Positions 9,017 to 18,096 are shown, counted from the first letter of the stretch. The stretch: DNA of 64,000 bases from Cecembia calidifontis (GCF_004216715.1 NZ_SGXG01000001.1:2051001-2115000), one strand, 5' to 3'. Numbers and translations are program-made. Notes: generated from the letters alone by a model not told the origin.

Positions 9017-10402
9017 TTAAAGATTTGATCGTTTGTCACCAAAGGTTTTGATGGCATTTTGATCAATGGCATAGACAGCCATGGCACTTTGGACAAATCC
9101 CTTTATAAGTTCATCTATTCCCAGTCCCAACTGTCCAAAATTCCTGATGTCAAAAAGCATCAGCCTTTCATCTGCATAAGTCCAACCATCTTCTCCTTTG
9201 ATGGAAAGATTGGTTCCATACACTTCCCAGGAGTTCATATTTTCAGGAAGGTTTTGGTTGAGCGGAAATCTCGATCTTCGGGAATAAACTGCCAGAGGTC
9301 TTATGCCTTCCTCTGTTGCATGCATCATCAGCCTAAGGTCAAATGCAAAGGACCTTCCTTTGTTATCAGGGATGGTGCCTACATGATACCAGGATTTTTC
9401 AGGGTCAAGCCCTTTACTGTAGTTGCTGTGGATCAGTTGCTGGACCAGATATCGATCTTTGGCACTGATTTTTCCCAAAGCTTCATCAAGTTCTTTTTTA
9501 CTGATTATAGTATAGACCCCCTGTCCTGCATTGGAATCAGGGACTTTGATAACCATACTTCCGCCAAGTTTTTCAAAATAATGAGGTAAGTCCTGATAGC
9601 TTACATTCCTGTAAGTCTCCGGTGTGAAAATCTGGATTCCCCTTTGAGTAAATTGTTCGTTAAATTCATCATAAGCAAGGCTTGCTACCTCTTTGTTTCT
9701 ACCCCCCGCAAGACAGGCTTCGATGGGGTTAAGTAGGAGGGTTTTGGAGTTTTTAGGGATTCTTGTCCAAGGTTCTTGGGTGACATAACGAAAGGCAGCC
9801 CTGATTGGAGTCCATGCTTCTTTTTCATTTTTGATACAGAGCTTGTTATCAAAGAATTTAGCAGGAGGGTCCTGATCATTTTTTTCAAATTTGGCCAAGT
9901 AGACGTTTTCGCCAAAAATATCGGCAATGGTAGCTGCATAACCTATATTTTCCATGGGATTCTTGTCATAAATGACCGCGAGGGATCCCTCTTCTTTTCC
10001 GTTGTCAACCAGGGGTTTAAATGTTTTTTCAATCAATCTTTTATATCCTCCCTGCTCCACATTGAGATCCAGGAGGGGCATGGATTTCTGACCGGAAGGG
10101 CAGGAATTGGTTTCGATGACCGTAAGCCTTCTGTTTCCTTCAAGATTAGTGACATGCATCAGGTCTGTACCTGCCCATTTGAAATATTGCGGTTGGTATT
10201 TAAGGATCTCCATGATGGCATCGGCGTCGGAGGAGGGGTGCAGTCGATGGTATCTTTCCACCATTTGCTCGTGGGAAAGATTCAGAAAATAGGCAACCAA
10301 GGGATGGATATTTGAATTCAGAACCTGTGGATACCAATGGTCTGTGGGCTCAAAGTCCCCAGGTTCCACTAAATGCACATTTTTTGAAATCGATAATTTC
10401 AT
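9017..10402 (-). CDS. ATP-grasp-like protein of unknown function
   Basis: A 461-residue soluble protein with no signal peptide. The segment VIKVPDSNAGQGVYTI (about 281-297) has the shape of the nucleotide-binding loop of ATP-grasp ligases, and DLRLMMHATEEGIRPLAVY with VYGTNLS further on fits the metal-binding part of that fold. The N-terminal 150 residues include a cysteine-containing TVIETNSCPSGQKSM segment. No catalytic family is recognised with certainty, so substrate and product are unknown. It sits 67 bases downstream of the TauE-like gene and 24 bases upstream of the lone receiver, suggesting an operon. The assignment to ATP-grasp is an inference from motifs. Confidence 0.6.
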   Translation of the reverse strand: MKLSISKNVHLVEPGDFEPTDHWYPQVLNSNIHPLVAYFLNLSHEQMVERYHRLHPSSDADAIMEILKYQPQYFKWAGTDLMHVTNLEGNRRLTVIETNSCPSGQKSMPLLDLNVEQGGYKRLIEKTFKPLVDNGKEEGSLAVIYDKNPMENIGYAATIADIFGENVYLAKFEKNDQDPPAKFFDNKLCIKNEKEAWTPIRAAFRYVTQEPWTRIPKNSKTLLLNPIEACLAGGRNKEVASLAYDEFNEQFTQRGIQIFTPETYRNVSYQDLPHYFEKLGGSMVIKVPDSNAGQGVYTIISKKELDEALGKISAKDRYLVQQLIHSNYSKGLDPEKSWYHVGTIPDNKGRSFAFDLRLMMHATEEGIRPLAVYSRRSRFPLNQNLPENMNSWEVYGTNLSIKGEDGWTYADERLMLFDIRNFGQLGLGIDELIKGFVQSAMAVYAIDQNAIKTFGDKRSNL

Positions 10403-10469
10403 ATATCAGAATAATTTTTGCTTCAATTCATTTTTTTGAAAACAGAGATTCATCATACACGTCTTGAGA

Positions 10470-11222
10470 TCAGATCATGGCAACCCAGTCAATGATAAAT
10501 TCCCTGTTTTTCCATATCATTAAAATCCCACTGAGTACCATACTTGCCACGACAATTTTTCTGAAGATCATTTCAGACATTTTGGCAAGGATGAGTTTGC
10601 CGAAATAAACCGCAATCATTGATGATACCCCTATCAATAGCCCGTACTTGACCACTTCACCGGTCACATATCCGAAATAGGCATAGCTGATAATTTTGGT
10701 GATATGAAGCAGGATGGCATTGGCACTTCTAGTGCCCAACAGAGACTCTTTACTCATCCCATAATTCAAATATGCGGAGTTCATCAATGGTCCTACTCCT
10801 CCGATCAAGCCTGAAAGGAAAGAAACCACCAGTCCCATAGGTGCGAAATGCCAGGCTTTGACTTTCCAGCCGGTCCTTTTCTCCGTTTTATTCCATTGAA
10901 AAACGGTAGATATCAACAGCAAGCCGATTAGAATCTGTAAATAATCAGAAGAAAGACTAGCAAACATCCTCGCTCCCAAAATGGAACCGATGATTGTCGA
11001 AGGGAAAAGCCAAGCGAAGAGTTTCCAATCGATGTATCTCCGAAAAAAGAAGACTTTGGAGGTACTGCTCATACCGATACTAATGGCCATTACCGGGGCT
11101 ACTGCTTTCACCCCCACTACCCATGCCACTAATGGCATCAACAATAAACTTGCTCCTCCACCGGTAAGCGTACTTAAAATAAATACAACAAATGCGCCTA
11201 AGAGCACCAATATTATCTGCAT
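10470..11222 (-). CDS. TauE/SafE-family membrane transporter
   Basis: A 250-residue polytopic membrane protein with the two repeated halves typical of TauE/SafE anion exporters. The first half has LTGGGASLLLMPLVAWV near residues 20-36; the second has LSGLIGGVGPLMNSAYL near 140-156. About seven or eight hydrophobic helices are visible. Members export sulfite, sulfoacetate or related organosulfur anions; the substrate cannot be read from sequence. Start at the ATG 11222 gives MQIILVLLGAFVVF directly into the first helix. Confidence 0.88.
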   Translation of the reverse strand: MQIILVLLGAFVVFILSTLTGGGASLLLMPLVAWVVGVKAVAPVMAISIGMSSTSKVFFFRRYIDWKLFAWLFPSTIIGSILGARMFASLSSDYLQILIGLLLISTVFQWNKTEKRTGWKVKAWHFAPMGLVVSFLSGLIGGVGPLMNSAYLNYGMSKESLLGTRSANAILLHITKIISYAYFGYVTGEVVKYGLLIGVSSMIAVYFGKLILAKMSEMIFRKIVVASMVLSGILMIWKNREFIIDWVAMI

Positions 11223-11398
11223 AAATCAATTTGATTATAGGCTTTCCTTTAAAATTCTGCCAATTTGGATTAATTTTATAAGAAAAAACTGTACCAGAAT
11301 GATCCTTTGTGGCTCTGGTTGTTTCTTTTGAAAAAAAATTGAGTGGGGAAAATTTCCCCAAATTGAGGCTTTAAGATCATAACCGAAAAAATCCAAAT

Positions 11399-12451
11399 AT
11401 GGAAATCAATGTCAACCTTTTGAAAGAAATCTGTGAAACCCCTGGTGCTCCGGGCTATGAGAAACGAATCAGGGATTTAGTAGTCCAGTTGGTCAGTCCA
11501 TGGGTAGATGAGGTCAAAACGGACAATATGGGGAATGTGATTACTGTTAAAAGATCTAAAAAAAATCCGGGAGGTAAAAAAATCATGGTGGCTGCCCATA
11601 TGGATGAGATCGGGTTCATTGTCACCCATATTGATGATAAGGGGTTTGTCAGATTTCATACCTTGGGCGGATTTGATCCCAAAACACTTACTGCCCAAAG
11701 GGTTATCGTTCACGGGAAAAAGGATTTAGTGGGTGTCATGGGAAGTAAACCTATCCATGTCATGACTGCTGAGGAAAAAAATAAATTGCCGCAAACGACT
11801 GATTTTTTTATTGATCTGGGGATGACCAAGGAGGAGGTGGAGAAGTATATTTCCATTGGAGATACCATTACCAGGGATAGGGAGTTGATAGAAATGGGGG
11901 ACTGTGTCAACTGCAAATCCATTGACAATCGGGTCGCGGTTTACATTTTGATAGAAACCTTGAAAAATCTGCAGGATCCTGCTTATGATGTACATGCTAC
12001 CTTTACAGTGCAGGAAGAAGTTGGGCTGAGAGGAGCCAATGTGGCCGCACATGGCATCAATCCGGATTTTGGTATTGCTTTGGATACGACCATTGCTTTT
12101 GATGTTCCGGGCGCCCAGCCACACGAAAAAATAACCGAATTAGGTAAAGGAACAGCGATCAAAATCATGGATGCCTCCACTATCTGTGATTACAGGATGG
12201 TGGCTTTCATGAAGCAGACGGCTGACAATCACCGCATCAAATGGCAGCCGGAAATTTTGACGGCAGGTGGTACCGATACGGCAGGTGTGCAGCGAATGGG
12301 AAAGCAGGGTGCCATTGCAGGGGCCATTTCCATTCCGACCAGGCACTTGCATCAGGTCATTGAAATGGCACATAAAGAGGATATTGCCAATAGCATTCTA
12401 TTGTTGAAAGCCTGTTTAGAAGAAATGGACAGGTATGATTGGGGGCATTGA
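11399..12451 (+). CDS. M42-family metallopeptidase (glutamyl aminopeptidase/endoglucanase type)
   Basis: A 350-residue cytosolic cocatalytic metallo-aminopeptidase. The N-terminal CETPGAPGYEKRIR motif is typical of M42. Metal ligands can be placed at His67 and Asp69 in AAHMDEIGF, the aspartate of KSIDNRVAV, the Glu pair in QEEVGLRGA, the aspartate of IALDTTIA and the late histidine in TRHLHQVIE. It removes N-terminal residues from peptides in protein turnover. The length is normal and the ATG at 11399 fits the family start. The 176-base upstream gap carries no evident gene. Confidence 0.93.
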   Translation: MEINVNLLKEICETPGAPGYEKRIRDLVVQLVSPWVDEVKTDNMGNVITVKRSKKNPGGKKIMVAAHMDEIGFIVTHIDDKGFVRFHTLGGFDPKTLTAQRVIVHGKKDLVGVMGSKPIHVMTAEEKNKLPQTTDFFIDLGMTKEEVEKYISIGDTITRDRELIEMGDCVNCKSIDNRVAVYILIETLKNLQDPAYDVHATFTVQEEVGLRGANVAAHGINPDFGIALDTTIAFDVPGAQPHEKITELGKGTAIKIMDASTICDYRMVAFMKQTADNHRIKWQPEILTAGGTDTAGVQRMGKQGAIAGAISIPTRHLHQVIEMAHKEDIANSILLLKACLEEMDRYDWGH

Positions 12452-12514
12452 TTTTTTTGGGCAAAGGGGAAAAGGCTTTCATTGCTCAGATGGGTTGCTA
12501 ATGTCAAAGGCTTT

Positions 12515-12612
12515 CCCTTGTCATTTCGAACGCGGGAAGAAATCTATTTTATGGAATAAAACAGAATGACAGAGATTTCTCCTCCTCGTTCCTAGTCGTC
12601 GAAATGACAAGG
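12515..12612. repeat. dispersed palindromic intergenic repeat, copy 1
   Basis: Begins CCCTTGTCATTTCGAACGC and ends GTCGAAATGACAAGG, with an inner GAAATCT...AGATTTC pair, so the unit folds into a long imperfect hairpin. A near copy follows at 12728-12837 and a third lies at 25967-26046. Both copies in this gap are followed by a CTTTTGCTGATGGATG segment (about 12635 and 12860), showing that the repeat plus its flank (about 210 bp) was duplicated in tandem. Confidence 0.85.
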
Positions 12613-12727
12613 ATAGGCTTTTTTAAATAGCTGGCCTTTTGCTGATGGATGGCTTTGTTTCCGTATTGATTCAAAAAAGAAAAAGTTATCCTTCCCAAGC
12701 AGGGTAACTTTAAGCAAAGACTTTTCT

Positions 12728-12837
12728 TTGTCATTTCGAACGCAGAAGCCTGTCCCGCAGCATTGCGGGAAGAAATCTCAAAACCCTAAACTGAAGCCCT
12801 TAGATTTCTCAGTCGTTCCTCCTTCGAAATGACAAGG
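12728..12837. repeat. dispersed palindromic intergenic repeat, copy 2
   Basis: Second copy of the TTGTCATTTCGAACGC palindrome, with an extra CCCGCAGCATTGCGGG hairpin inserted in its left arm. It ends CTTCGAAATGACAAGG. The 524-base interval between the M42 peptidase and ohr contains these repeats and the operator at 12943, and no gene. Confidence 0.85.
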
Positions 12838-12942
12838 GAGAGGCATATTTGAGTAGCTGTCCTTTTGCTGATGGATGACTTGATTCTAATTTTATTAAAA
12901 AGAATTGTCATTATAAAAACATTTTCCTGCCAAACCCTGTTG

Positions 12943-12962
12943 TTATATCGCGTGCGATATAA
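12943..12962. promoter_or_regulatory. candidate OhrR operator
   Basis: TTATATCGC and GCGATATAA form a perfect 20-bp inverted repeat around a central GT, starting 32 bases before the ohr ATG. MarR/OhrR dimers bind palindromes of this size, and an OhrR homologue is encoded at 13909-14346. It therefore probably controls the ohr-gpx-ohrR group. Confidence 0.75.
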
Positions 12963-12974
12963 ATAAAAAACTAT

Positions 12975-13391
12975 ATGCAAAAGTTATTTGAAACTGCCGC
13001 CTATGCAGTCGGCGGAAGAAATGGGAGGGTTAAGTCCCTTGATGGTGTATTGGACCTTGAGGTGCGCTTACCCAAAGTTTTTGGTGGGGTAGGGGGTGCT
13101 TATACCAATCCCGAGCAGTTGTTTGCGGCCGGTTATGCAGCCTGCTTTGACAATGCCCTGAATTACATTGCCAAGAGCCAAAGGTTGGCCATTTCTTCTA
13201 AAGTCACGGCACATGTGGCCCTGATTCAGGGAACGCCTACGGCTTGGGACCTGGATGTGACTTTGGATGTTGAGATCAATGGACTGGAAGAAGCAGAAGC
13301 AAGGAAATTACTGGACCTTGCCCATGAAAGCTGTCCTTACTCCAGGGCCATTAAGGGAAATGTGGATGTTAAAATTAATCTGATTGGATGA
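12975..13391 (+). CDS. ohr: organic hydroperoxide resistance protein Ohr (OsmC family)
   Basis: Ohr is a thiol peroxidase reducing organic and fatty-acid hydroperoxides. The 138-residue length is normal. The two redox cysteines are Cys57 in AAGYAACFDNAL and Cys120 in AHESCPYSRAI. The N-terminal YTAxxxxxGGRNGxxxS pattern is recognisable as FETAAYAVGGRNGRVKS. Its TGA overlaps the gpx start (ATGATGA), so translation is coupled. The 20-bp palindrome just upstream is the likely OhrR site, which would make the gene inducible by organic peroxide. Confidence 0.95.
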   Translation: MQKLFETAAYAVGGRNGRVKSLDGVLDLEVRLPKVFGGVGGAYTNPEQLFAAGYAACFDNALNYIAKSQRLAISSKVTAHVALIQGTPTAWDLDVTLDVEINGLEEAEARKLLDLAHESCPYSRAIKGNVDVKINLIG

Positions 13392-13873
13392 TGGGACCTA
13401 CCTTTTATGATTTCAAAGCCAAGACCCTTCAGGGTAAAGAAATATCCATGGAGGAGTTTAAAGGAAAAACCATCCTAGTGGTCAATACGGCCAGTCAATG
13501 TGGCCTGACCCCACAATACGAGGGCCTGGAAAAACTTTACGAAAAGTACAAAGACAAAGGATTGGTGATCCTGGGTTTCCCCTGTAATCAATTTGGCAAT
13601 CAAGAGCCAGGTGATGAAAAATCCATCGCCCAAGGCTGTGTCCTGAATTATGGGGTGACTTTTCCAATGTTTTCCAAGGTGGATGTCAATGGCAATAATG
13701 CCCATCCGATTTTCAAGTACCTGAAAAGCAAGTTGGGCTGTATATTGGGTTCAAGGATCAAATGGAACTTTACCAAGTTTTTGATAGATGAAAAAGGAAG
13801 GCCGGTCAAGCGTTTTTCTCCAATTACCAAGCCTGAAGCCATAGACGCTTATTTAAGTAAGAAACTGGGCTAA
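13388..13873 (+). CDS. glutathione peroxidase-family thiol peroxidase
   Basis: A 161-residue Cys-type member of the GPx family. The peroxidatic Cys38 is in VVNTASQCGLTPQ, the Gln is in GFPCNQFGNQEPG and the Trp is in KWNFTKFLID, completing the catalytic set. Bacterial enzymes of this type generally use thioredoxin rather than glutathione. The start overlaps the ohr stop; an alternative ATG lies one codon later at 13391. Its place between ohr and ohrR indicates a shared peroxide-stress operon. Confidence 0.94.
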   Translation: MMGPTFYDFKAKTLQGKEISMEEFKGKTILVVNTASQCGLTPQYEGLEKLYEKYKDKGLVILGFPCNQFGNQEPGDEKSIAQGCVLNYGVTFPMFSKVDVNGNNAHPIFKYLKSKLGCILGSRIKWNFTKFLIDEKGRPVKRFSPITKPEAIDAYLSKKLG

Positions 13874-13908
13874 GGGAATGATGTTGATCCATTCCATTGT
13901 ACGAGACC

Positions 13909-14346
13909 ATGGAACAGCTTAAACTTGAGAACCAGATTTGTTTTCCCTTTTATGCCATCTCCAGGTTGATCACCCGGGCGTATCAGCCTTATCTGGAAAA
14001 ATTGGGGATTACCTATCCACAGTACCTGGTCCTTCTGGTGCTTTGGGAAAAAGATGGCGTGGCGGTTCAGACTGTTTCCGATAAACTCATCCTGAATACC
14101 AATACGGTTACGCCCTTGTTGAAAAGAATGGAAGCCATGGGTCTGATCAAAAGGGAAAAGGCGAAGGATGATGAAAGAAAAGTATTGATCTACCTGACCC
14201 AAGAGGGGAAAGCATTACAAGCTTCAGCGGCATCAGTCCCTGAAAAATTGATGGAAAACATGGGGGATATGGCGTTTGAATTGGAAGAGTTGGTTGGTGT
14301 GCGGGATAAAATTCAAAAATGGATAGGATGTATGGGGAATAAATAA
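13909..14346 (+). CDS. ohrR: MarR-family organic peroxide sensor OhrR
   Basis: A winged-helix repressor of the OhrR subgroup. The signature LKLENQICFPFYAISR contains the sensor Cys11 (numbered from the ATG at 13909), whose oxidation releases the repressor from DNA. The DNA-binding part includes TVSDKLILNTNTVTPLLKRM followed by the wing AKDDERKVLIYLT. A TTG at 13897 in the same frame is an alternative start; the ATG matches the usual short N-terminus better. Third gene of the ohr-gpx-ohrR group, 35 bases after gpx. Confidence 0.92.
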   Translation: MEQLKLENQICFPFYAISRLITRAYQPYLEKLGITYPQYLVLLVLWEKDGVAVQTVSDKLILNTNTVTPLLKRMEAMGLIKREKAKDDERKVLIYLTQEGKALQASAASVPEKLMENMGDMAFELEELVGVRDKIQKWIGCMGNK

Positions 14347-14530
14347 AATGCAAGGGGCAAATGGAAGGAATAGTTCTTTGCAATTTTCATTTTCTAAGTA
14401 GGTCTGATATTTATGATATTGGATATGATTAGATATTGGATCCATGTAAAATGGTACGCTTGCTCCTTCCGTTTCCAATTTATTTTAAGTATTTAGTCAA
14501 ATATCTTTACCTCCAAACCACACAAAATCT

Positions 14531-15763
14531 ATGAATCCTTTGGATCAACCCCTCACACTTCCCTGTGGGGCAGTCATTAAAAATAGAATTTTTAAATCTG
14601 CTATGAGTGAAGGTTTGGGCGAAAAGGGAGGGGCTCCCAAGCCTTCTTTGGCCAAATTGTACCGGATCTGGGCAGAAGGAGAGATTGGTTTATGTGTTAC
14701 GGGCAATGTAATGGTGGACCAGAGGGCTTTGGGAGAACCTGGAAATGTGGTCATCGAAGATGAAAGAAATTTAGCATCCCTGCGGTTTTGGGCCGAGCAG
14801 GCCCAGCTGAATAATACACATTGTTGGGTGCAGCTGAATCATCCCGGCAAGCAGGCCCCGAAAGGACTAAATAGGGAAAATGTGGCACCTTCTGCCATTC
14901 CCTTTCGCAAGGACATGCAGGCCTTCTTTGAAACCCCAAGAGAATTGAAAGAGGAAGAAATTTGGGAGATTATTGACAGGTTTGGAAAAGCTGCTGAAAT
15001 AGTTAAAAAAGCCGGTTTCTCCGGAGTGCAGATTCATGGGGCACATGGTTATTTGGTCAGTCAATTTTTATCTCCAAAGCACAATCAAAGGGAAGATGCT
15101 TGGGGAGGTAGTCCCGAAAAACGCAGAAAATTTGTTGTAGAGGTTTACAGGTCGATGAGGAAAGCCGTAGGTCATGATTTTCCGGTTGGTATTAAGCTGA
15201 ATTCTGCAGACTTTCAAAGAGGGGGCTTTACGGAAGAAGAATCCTTGGAAACCATTCGCGTTTTGGCCGGCATGGGAATTGATCTGATTGAAATATCAGG
15301 AGGGACATACGAGGCCCCCGCCATGGTAGGGAGTAAGGCCAGTCAAAGTACTTTGGAAAGAGAGGCTTACTTTATGGATTTTGCGGTTAAGGTCCGTAAA
15401 TCAGTCGATGTTCCTTTGGTCCTGACAGGAGGTTTTAAAACCTATCAAGGGATGGCTGGAGCCATTGAATCCGGAGATGTGGATATGGTCGGTTTGGCCC
15501 GTTTATTGGCTATCGAACCTGATGCTGCCAAGAAACTCTTGCAGGGTAAAAATCCATCCCAAATCATTCAAAAAGTTAAAACCGGCTTTGGGCCTATTGA
15601 CCGTATGAGTGTAATGGAAACAGTCTGGTACAGGGAGCAGTTGGAGCGGATCGGGGAAGGTAAGGGTCCGAAGCCCAATTTGTCTGCTTTTTGGGTGTTT
15701 TTGAAGTATATGTTTCGGTTTGTGTTTAAAAGGAAAGGGGTTTGGAAGGAGAGGGCAAGTTAG
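14531..15763 (+). CDS. NADH:flavin oxidoreductase, old yellow enzyme family
   Basis: A 410-residue FMN-dependent TIM-barrel ene-reductase. Recognisable parts are KNRIFKSAMSEG near the start, WVQLNHPGKQAP, the active-site GVQIHGAHGYLVSQFLSP segment with the substrate-binding His pair, RKFVVEVYRSMRKAVG and the FMN-phosphate region VGLARLLAIEP. The family reduces activated C=C bonds; the substrate is unknown. A basic hydrophobic C-terminal tail follows the barrel. It has its own 184-base upstream region with GATATTGGAT-like repeats and no other gene. Confidence 0.92.
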   Translation: MNPLDQPLTLPCGAVIKNRIFKSAMSEGLGEKGGAPKPSLAKLYRIWAEGEIGLCVTGNVMVDQRALGEPGNVVIEDERNLASLRFWAEQAQLNNTHCWVQLNHPGKQAPKGLNRENVAPSAIPFRKDMQAFFETPRELKEEEIWEIIDRFGKAAEIVKKAGFSGVQIHGAHGYLVSQFLSPKHNQREDAWGGSPEKRRKFVVEVYRSMRKAVGHDFPVGIKLNSADFQRGGFTEEESLETIRVLAGMGIDLIEISGGTYEAPAMVGSKASQSTLEREAYFMDFAVKVRKSVDVPLVLTGGFKTYQGMAGAIESGDVDMVGLARLLAIEPDAAKKLLQGKNPSQIIQKVKTGFGPIDRMSVMETVWYREQLERIGEGKGPKPNLSAFWVFLKYMFRFVFKRKGVWKERAS

Positions 15764-15834
15764 AGCCTTGTGTCAAAAAATTTTACCAAATGAGCGAAAT
15801 CGGATATTTATAGATATTAAGATATGGATTGATA

Positions 15835-16665
15835 TTAATTTTCAGAGATTCCTAATTGATCATGAATCTTTTTTTGGAGGCGTTGGGCAATAACATGTTT
15901 AGGGTCCAAGTTTAGGGTTTTGTCGATGAGCATGGCAGCTACTTCATATTCCCCTTTTTCAAAAGCGATGTACCCATAGGTAAAAGGAATAATGGGTAAA
16001 TCGGGATTGTCAAGGCGTTTTTCCAGTTGAAGGGCGGTTTTGAGGGCCAGTTCAAATTGCTTGGTTTCTGACAATAATTGGGCTTGGTAACTGATAAGAA
16101 AGGGGATTAATTCATTCCCATTTTTCCTGTGTTTTTCCAAACTGTCCAAACCTGCTTGTGCGCCGTAAATTCCATGGATCACCTCAATGTATTCTGCATG
16201 TACGTACCGTTCATAAGGATAATGTTTGAGGAATTCCGAAAAATGTTGCTCTGAGATCCGGTAAAAACTTTGAACTTTTTCGGGTGTATTCGGAATGCCC
16301 CTGTCCCTGGCATCGATGATTTCCAGGCTGGTGAGATACACCTCCAATAAGTCTTTTTCCCAGTCATTCAATTTTTCTTTTTGTTGTTGGAGTTTGGTGA
16401 AAATGGCAGCCCTTTCTTCGGGAACATGACTGATTCTACCCACTTGGCTCCAGCCTAAGTGAAAATCCGGGTCTAAAGCCACCGCCAGTCTGAAAGCATC
16501 TTCCGCTTTTTGCCATTTTCCTTTGTCCAAAATGTATTCCCAACCTTGTTCATAATACTTCAATGCCTCGGCATTGTTGGCGCCATAACTAAACCTTTTT
16601 TCCTGGCCATGGCTGAATTGGCTCAGGAAGGTTAGTAAGAAAAAACTGAATAATGCTTTAATCAT
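15835..16665 (-). CDS. exported TPR-repeat protein, hypothetical
   Basis: A 276-residue protein with a Sec signal peptide (MIKALFSFFLLTFLSQFSHG, cleavage near residue 20). The mature part has helical TPR-like units: YYEQGWEYILDKGKWQKAEDA with FRLAVALDPDFHLG, and near the C-terminus GYIAFEKGEYEVAAMLIDK with TLNLDPKHV. TPR units mediate protein contacts, so it is probably a periplasmic scaffold. No specific function can be assigned. Confidence 0.8.
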   Translation of the reverse strand: MIKALFSFFLLTFLSQFSHGQEKRFSYGANNAEALKYYEQGWEYILDKGKWQKAEDAFRLAVALDPDFHLGWSQVGRISHVPEERAAIFTKLQQQKEKLNDWEKDLLEVYLTSLEIIDARDRGIPNTPEKVQSFYRISEQHFSEFLKHYPYERYVHAEYIEVIHGIYGAQAGLDSLEKHRKNGNELIPFLISYQAQLLSETKQFELALKTALQLEKRLDNPDLPIIPFTYGYIAFEKGEYEVAAMLIDKTLNLDPKHVIAQRLQKKIHDQLGISEN

Positions 16666-16811
16666 TTCAGGTAAATTTAAACCAAATTATGATTTAGTAT
16701 GAGTAATAACTTTCGGGCCGAGTAATAGAAACTCTAATGCTAACTCCATTTTACTTGGCTTTATCTGGCATAAATAAATATTACACTTCAACCCGTCTGA
16801 GTAAATTGAAG

Positions 16812-16856
16812 GGTTACTTTCTTTTGTCACTTTTTGTCTTGATACAAAAAGTAACC
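16812..16856. repeat. stem-loop repeat GGTTACTTT...AAAGTAACC
   Basis: GGTTACTTT (16812-16820) pairs with AAAGTAACC (16848-16856) and encloses a second pair TTTTTGT/ACAAAAA. The sequence resembles a dispersed intergenic repeat often seen in Bacteroidota. The 378-base gap 16666-17043 shows this repeat and no credible gene. Confidence 0.6.
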
Positions 16857-17043
16857 AAAAAGATCAAGACGACGGAATCCTATCAGCCCGCAAGGCTAGA
16901 GCCAGCCCGGTCCGTCGTCATTCCTCCCCTGATCTACTAAGTAGATTTCGTTTACAGTGGAAGTCGATTTTTATTGACATATATAACCACTTATAAAATA
17001 ATAGGTTCGTTTTATAGCTTTTACAAGCTTTTGGAATTTTAAA

Positions 17044-18096
17044 TTAAGCGAGCTCCAATTGACGGGTTTGATCTTCCAGCCTTTTGTTCATCACCATAAA
17101 CCAAAGCGGCGGTACCAAAGCCATCAGCATGCTTCCTGGATATCCGGTAGGCAATTGCGGACTTTCCTCCATGTGCCGAAGGATTTGGTATTTTCTGGAT
17201 GCTAAATAGTGATGGTCTGAATGTCTGGTCAGTTCAAAAAGCACAATCCTTCCCATTTCATGGTCAGAATTCCAGGAATGCTTGGGAAGTACCCGCTCAG
17301 GCCTTCCGCTCGGAAGTATCTTCCTTCTCAAGCCATAGTGTTCGATATAATTGATGGTTTCCAATAGAAGTACCCCGATCAATGCTATGGACACAGCATA
17401 GGGAAGCATCTTCCAACCAAAAAAGCCCACGATAACAAGGAGGTAGGCAGTTTGGTAAACAGTGAAACGGATCATTGCATTTTCCCAGGAAAAAGTGTTC
17501 ATTCCTTTTTTGCGCAAGCGTTCGTTTTCCAGTTTCCATGCGCTTAAGTACTGCCCGCTGATGGATCGAATAAAAAAGGTGTATATCCATTCATTTTTTC
17601 GGGCGGTGGCAGGATCCTTGTCCGTAGAAACATATTTGTGGTGCCCCCTGTTGTGTTCAATGAAAAAGTGTTGGTAAAGTACGGTCAGTAAACCCGCCTT
17701 TGCCAAAAACTGCTCCCATTTATTGGCGCGGTGTCCGAGTTCATGCGCCACATTGATGCCCAATGCGCCTAAGACTACGCCAATACTGAAAGTCAGCCCC
17801 AGCCATTCGTAAGTGGCCAACCCCCCTTTTTGTATGGTCTTAAAATAGAAATAAACCAAAACAAAGCAGATAGGCGCGCAGATGTAGAGCAAGATGTCAA
17901 AAAAGCGGTTGGACAACCTGCTTTTTTCTTCACTTTCGGAGTAGTTGGTCGTGGAGGCCGGAAAGATAGCATCAAGCAGAGGGAATATACCAAAGGCCAA
18001 AATCACCGTGGCCCAGGACCACCATCCCTGCCATAGCAGGGCCAGTACTGCAGACAGCGGTATGGAGTAGGCAAGCAGGTATTTGAGGTCTTTCAT
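17044..18096 (-). CDS. alkB: alkane 1-monooxygenase-like membrane di-iron hydroxylase
   Basis: A 350-residue integral membrane protein of the AlkB/fatty-acid desaturase superfamily. Four histidine clusters bind the di-iron centre: HELGHRA (118-124), EHNRGHHKYVSTDKDPATAR (from 147), NYIEHYGLRR and TRHSDHHYLASRKYQ. The last two are the Hyd motifs that separate AlkB hydroxylases from desaturases. Hydrophobic helices occur near 8-45, 68-85, 100-118 and 205-245. The expected reaction is terminal hydroxylation of an alkane or alkyl chain using rubredoxin electrons. No rubredoxin gene is next to it, so the natural substrate is uncertain. Confidence 0.9.
   Translation of the reverse strand: MKDLKYLLAYSIPLSAVLALLWQGWWSWATVILAFGIFPLLDAIFPASTTNYSESEEKSRLSNRFFDILLYICAPICFVLVYFYFKTIQKGGLATYEWLGLTFSIGVVLGALGINVAHELGHRANKWEQFLAKAGLLTVLYQHFFIEHNRGHHKYVSTDKDPATARKNEWIYTFFIRSISGQYLSAWKLENERLRKKGMNTFSWENAMIRFTVYQTAYLLVIVGFFGWKMLPYAVSIALIGVLLLETINYIEHYGLRRKILPSGRPERVLPKHSWNSDHEMGRIVLFELTRHSDHHYLASRKYQILRHMEESPQLPTGYPGSMLMALVPPLWFMVMNKRLEDQTRQLELA

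Noticed and set aside
14380..15835. GATATTGGATATG-like short repeats at about 14412, 15800 and 54410
   Set aside because: They are short, degenerate and AT-rich. I could not define a unit or a function.
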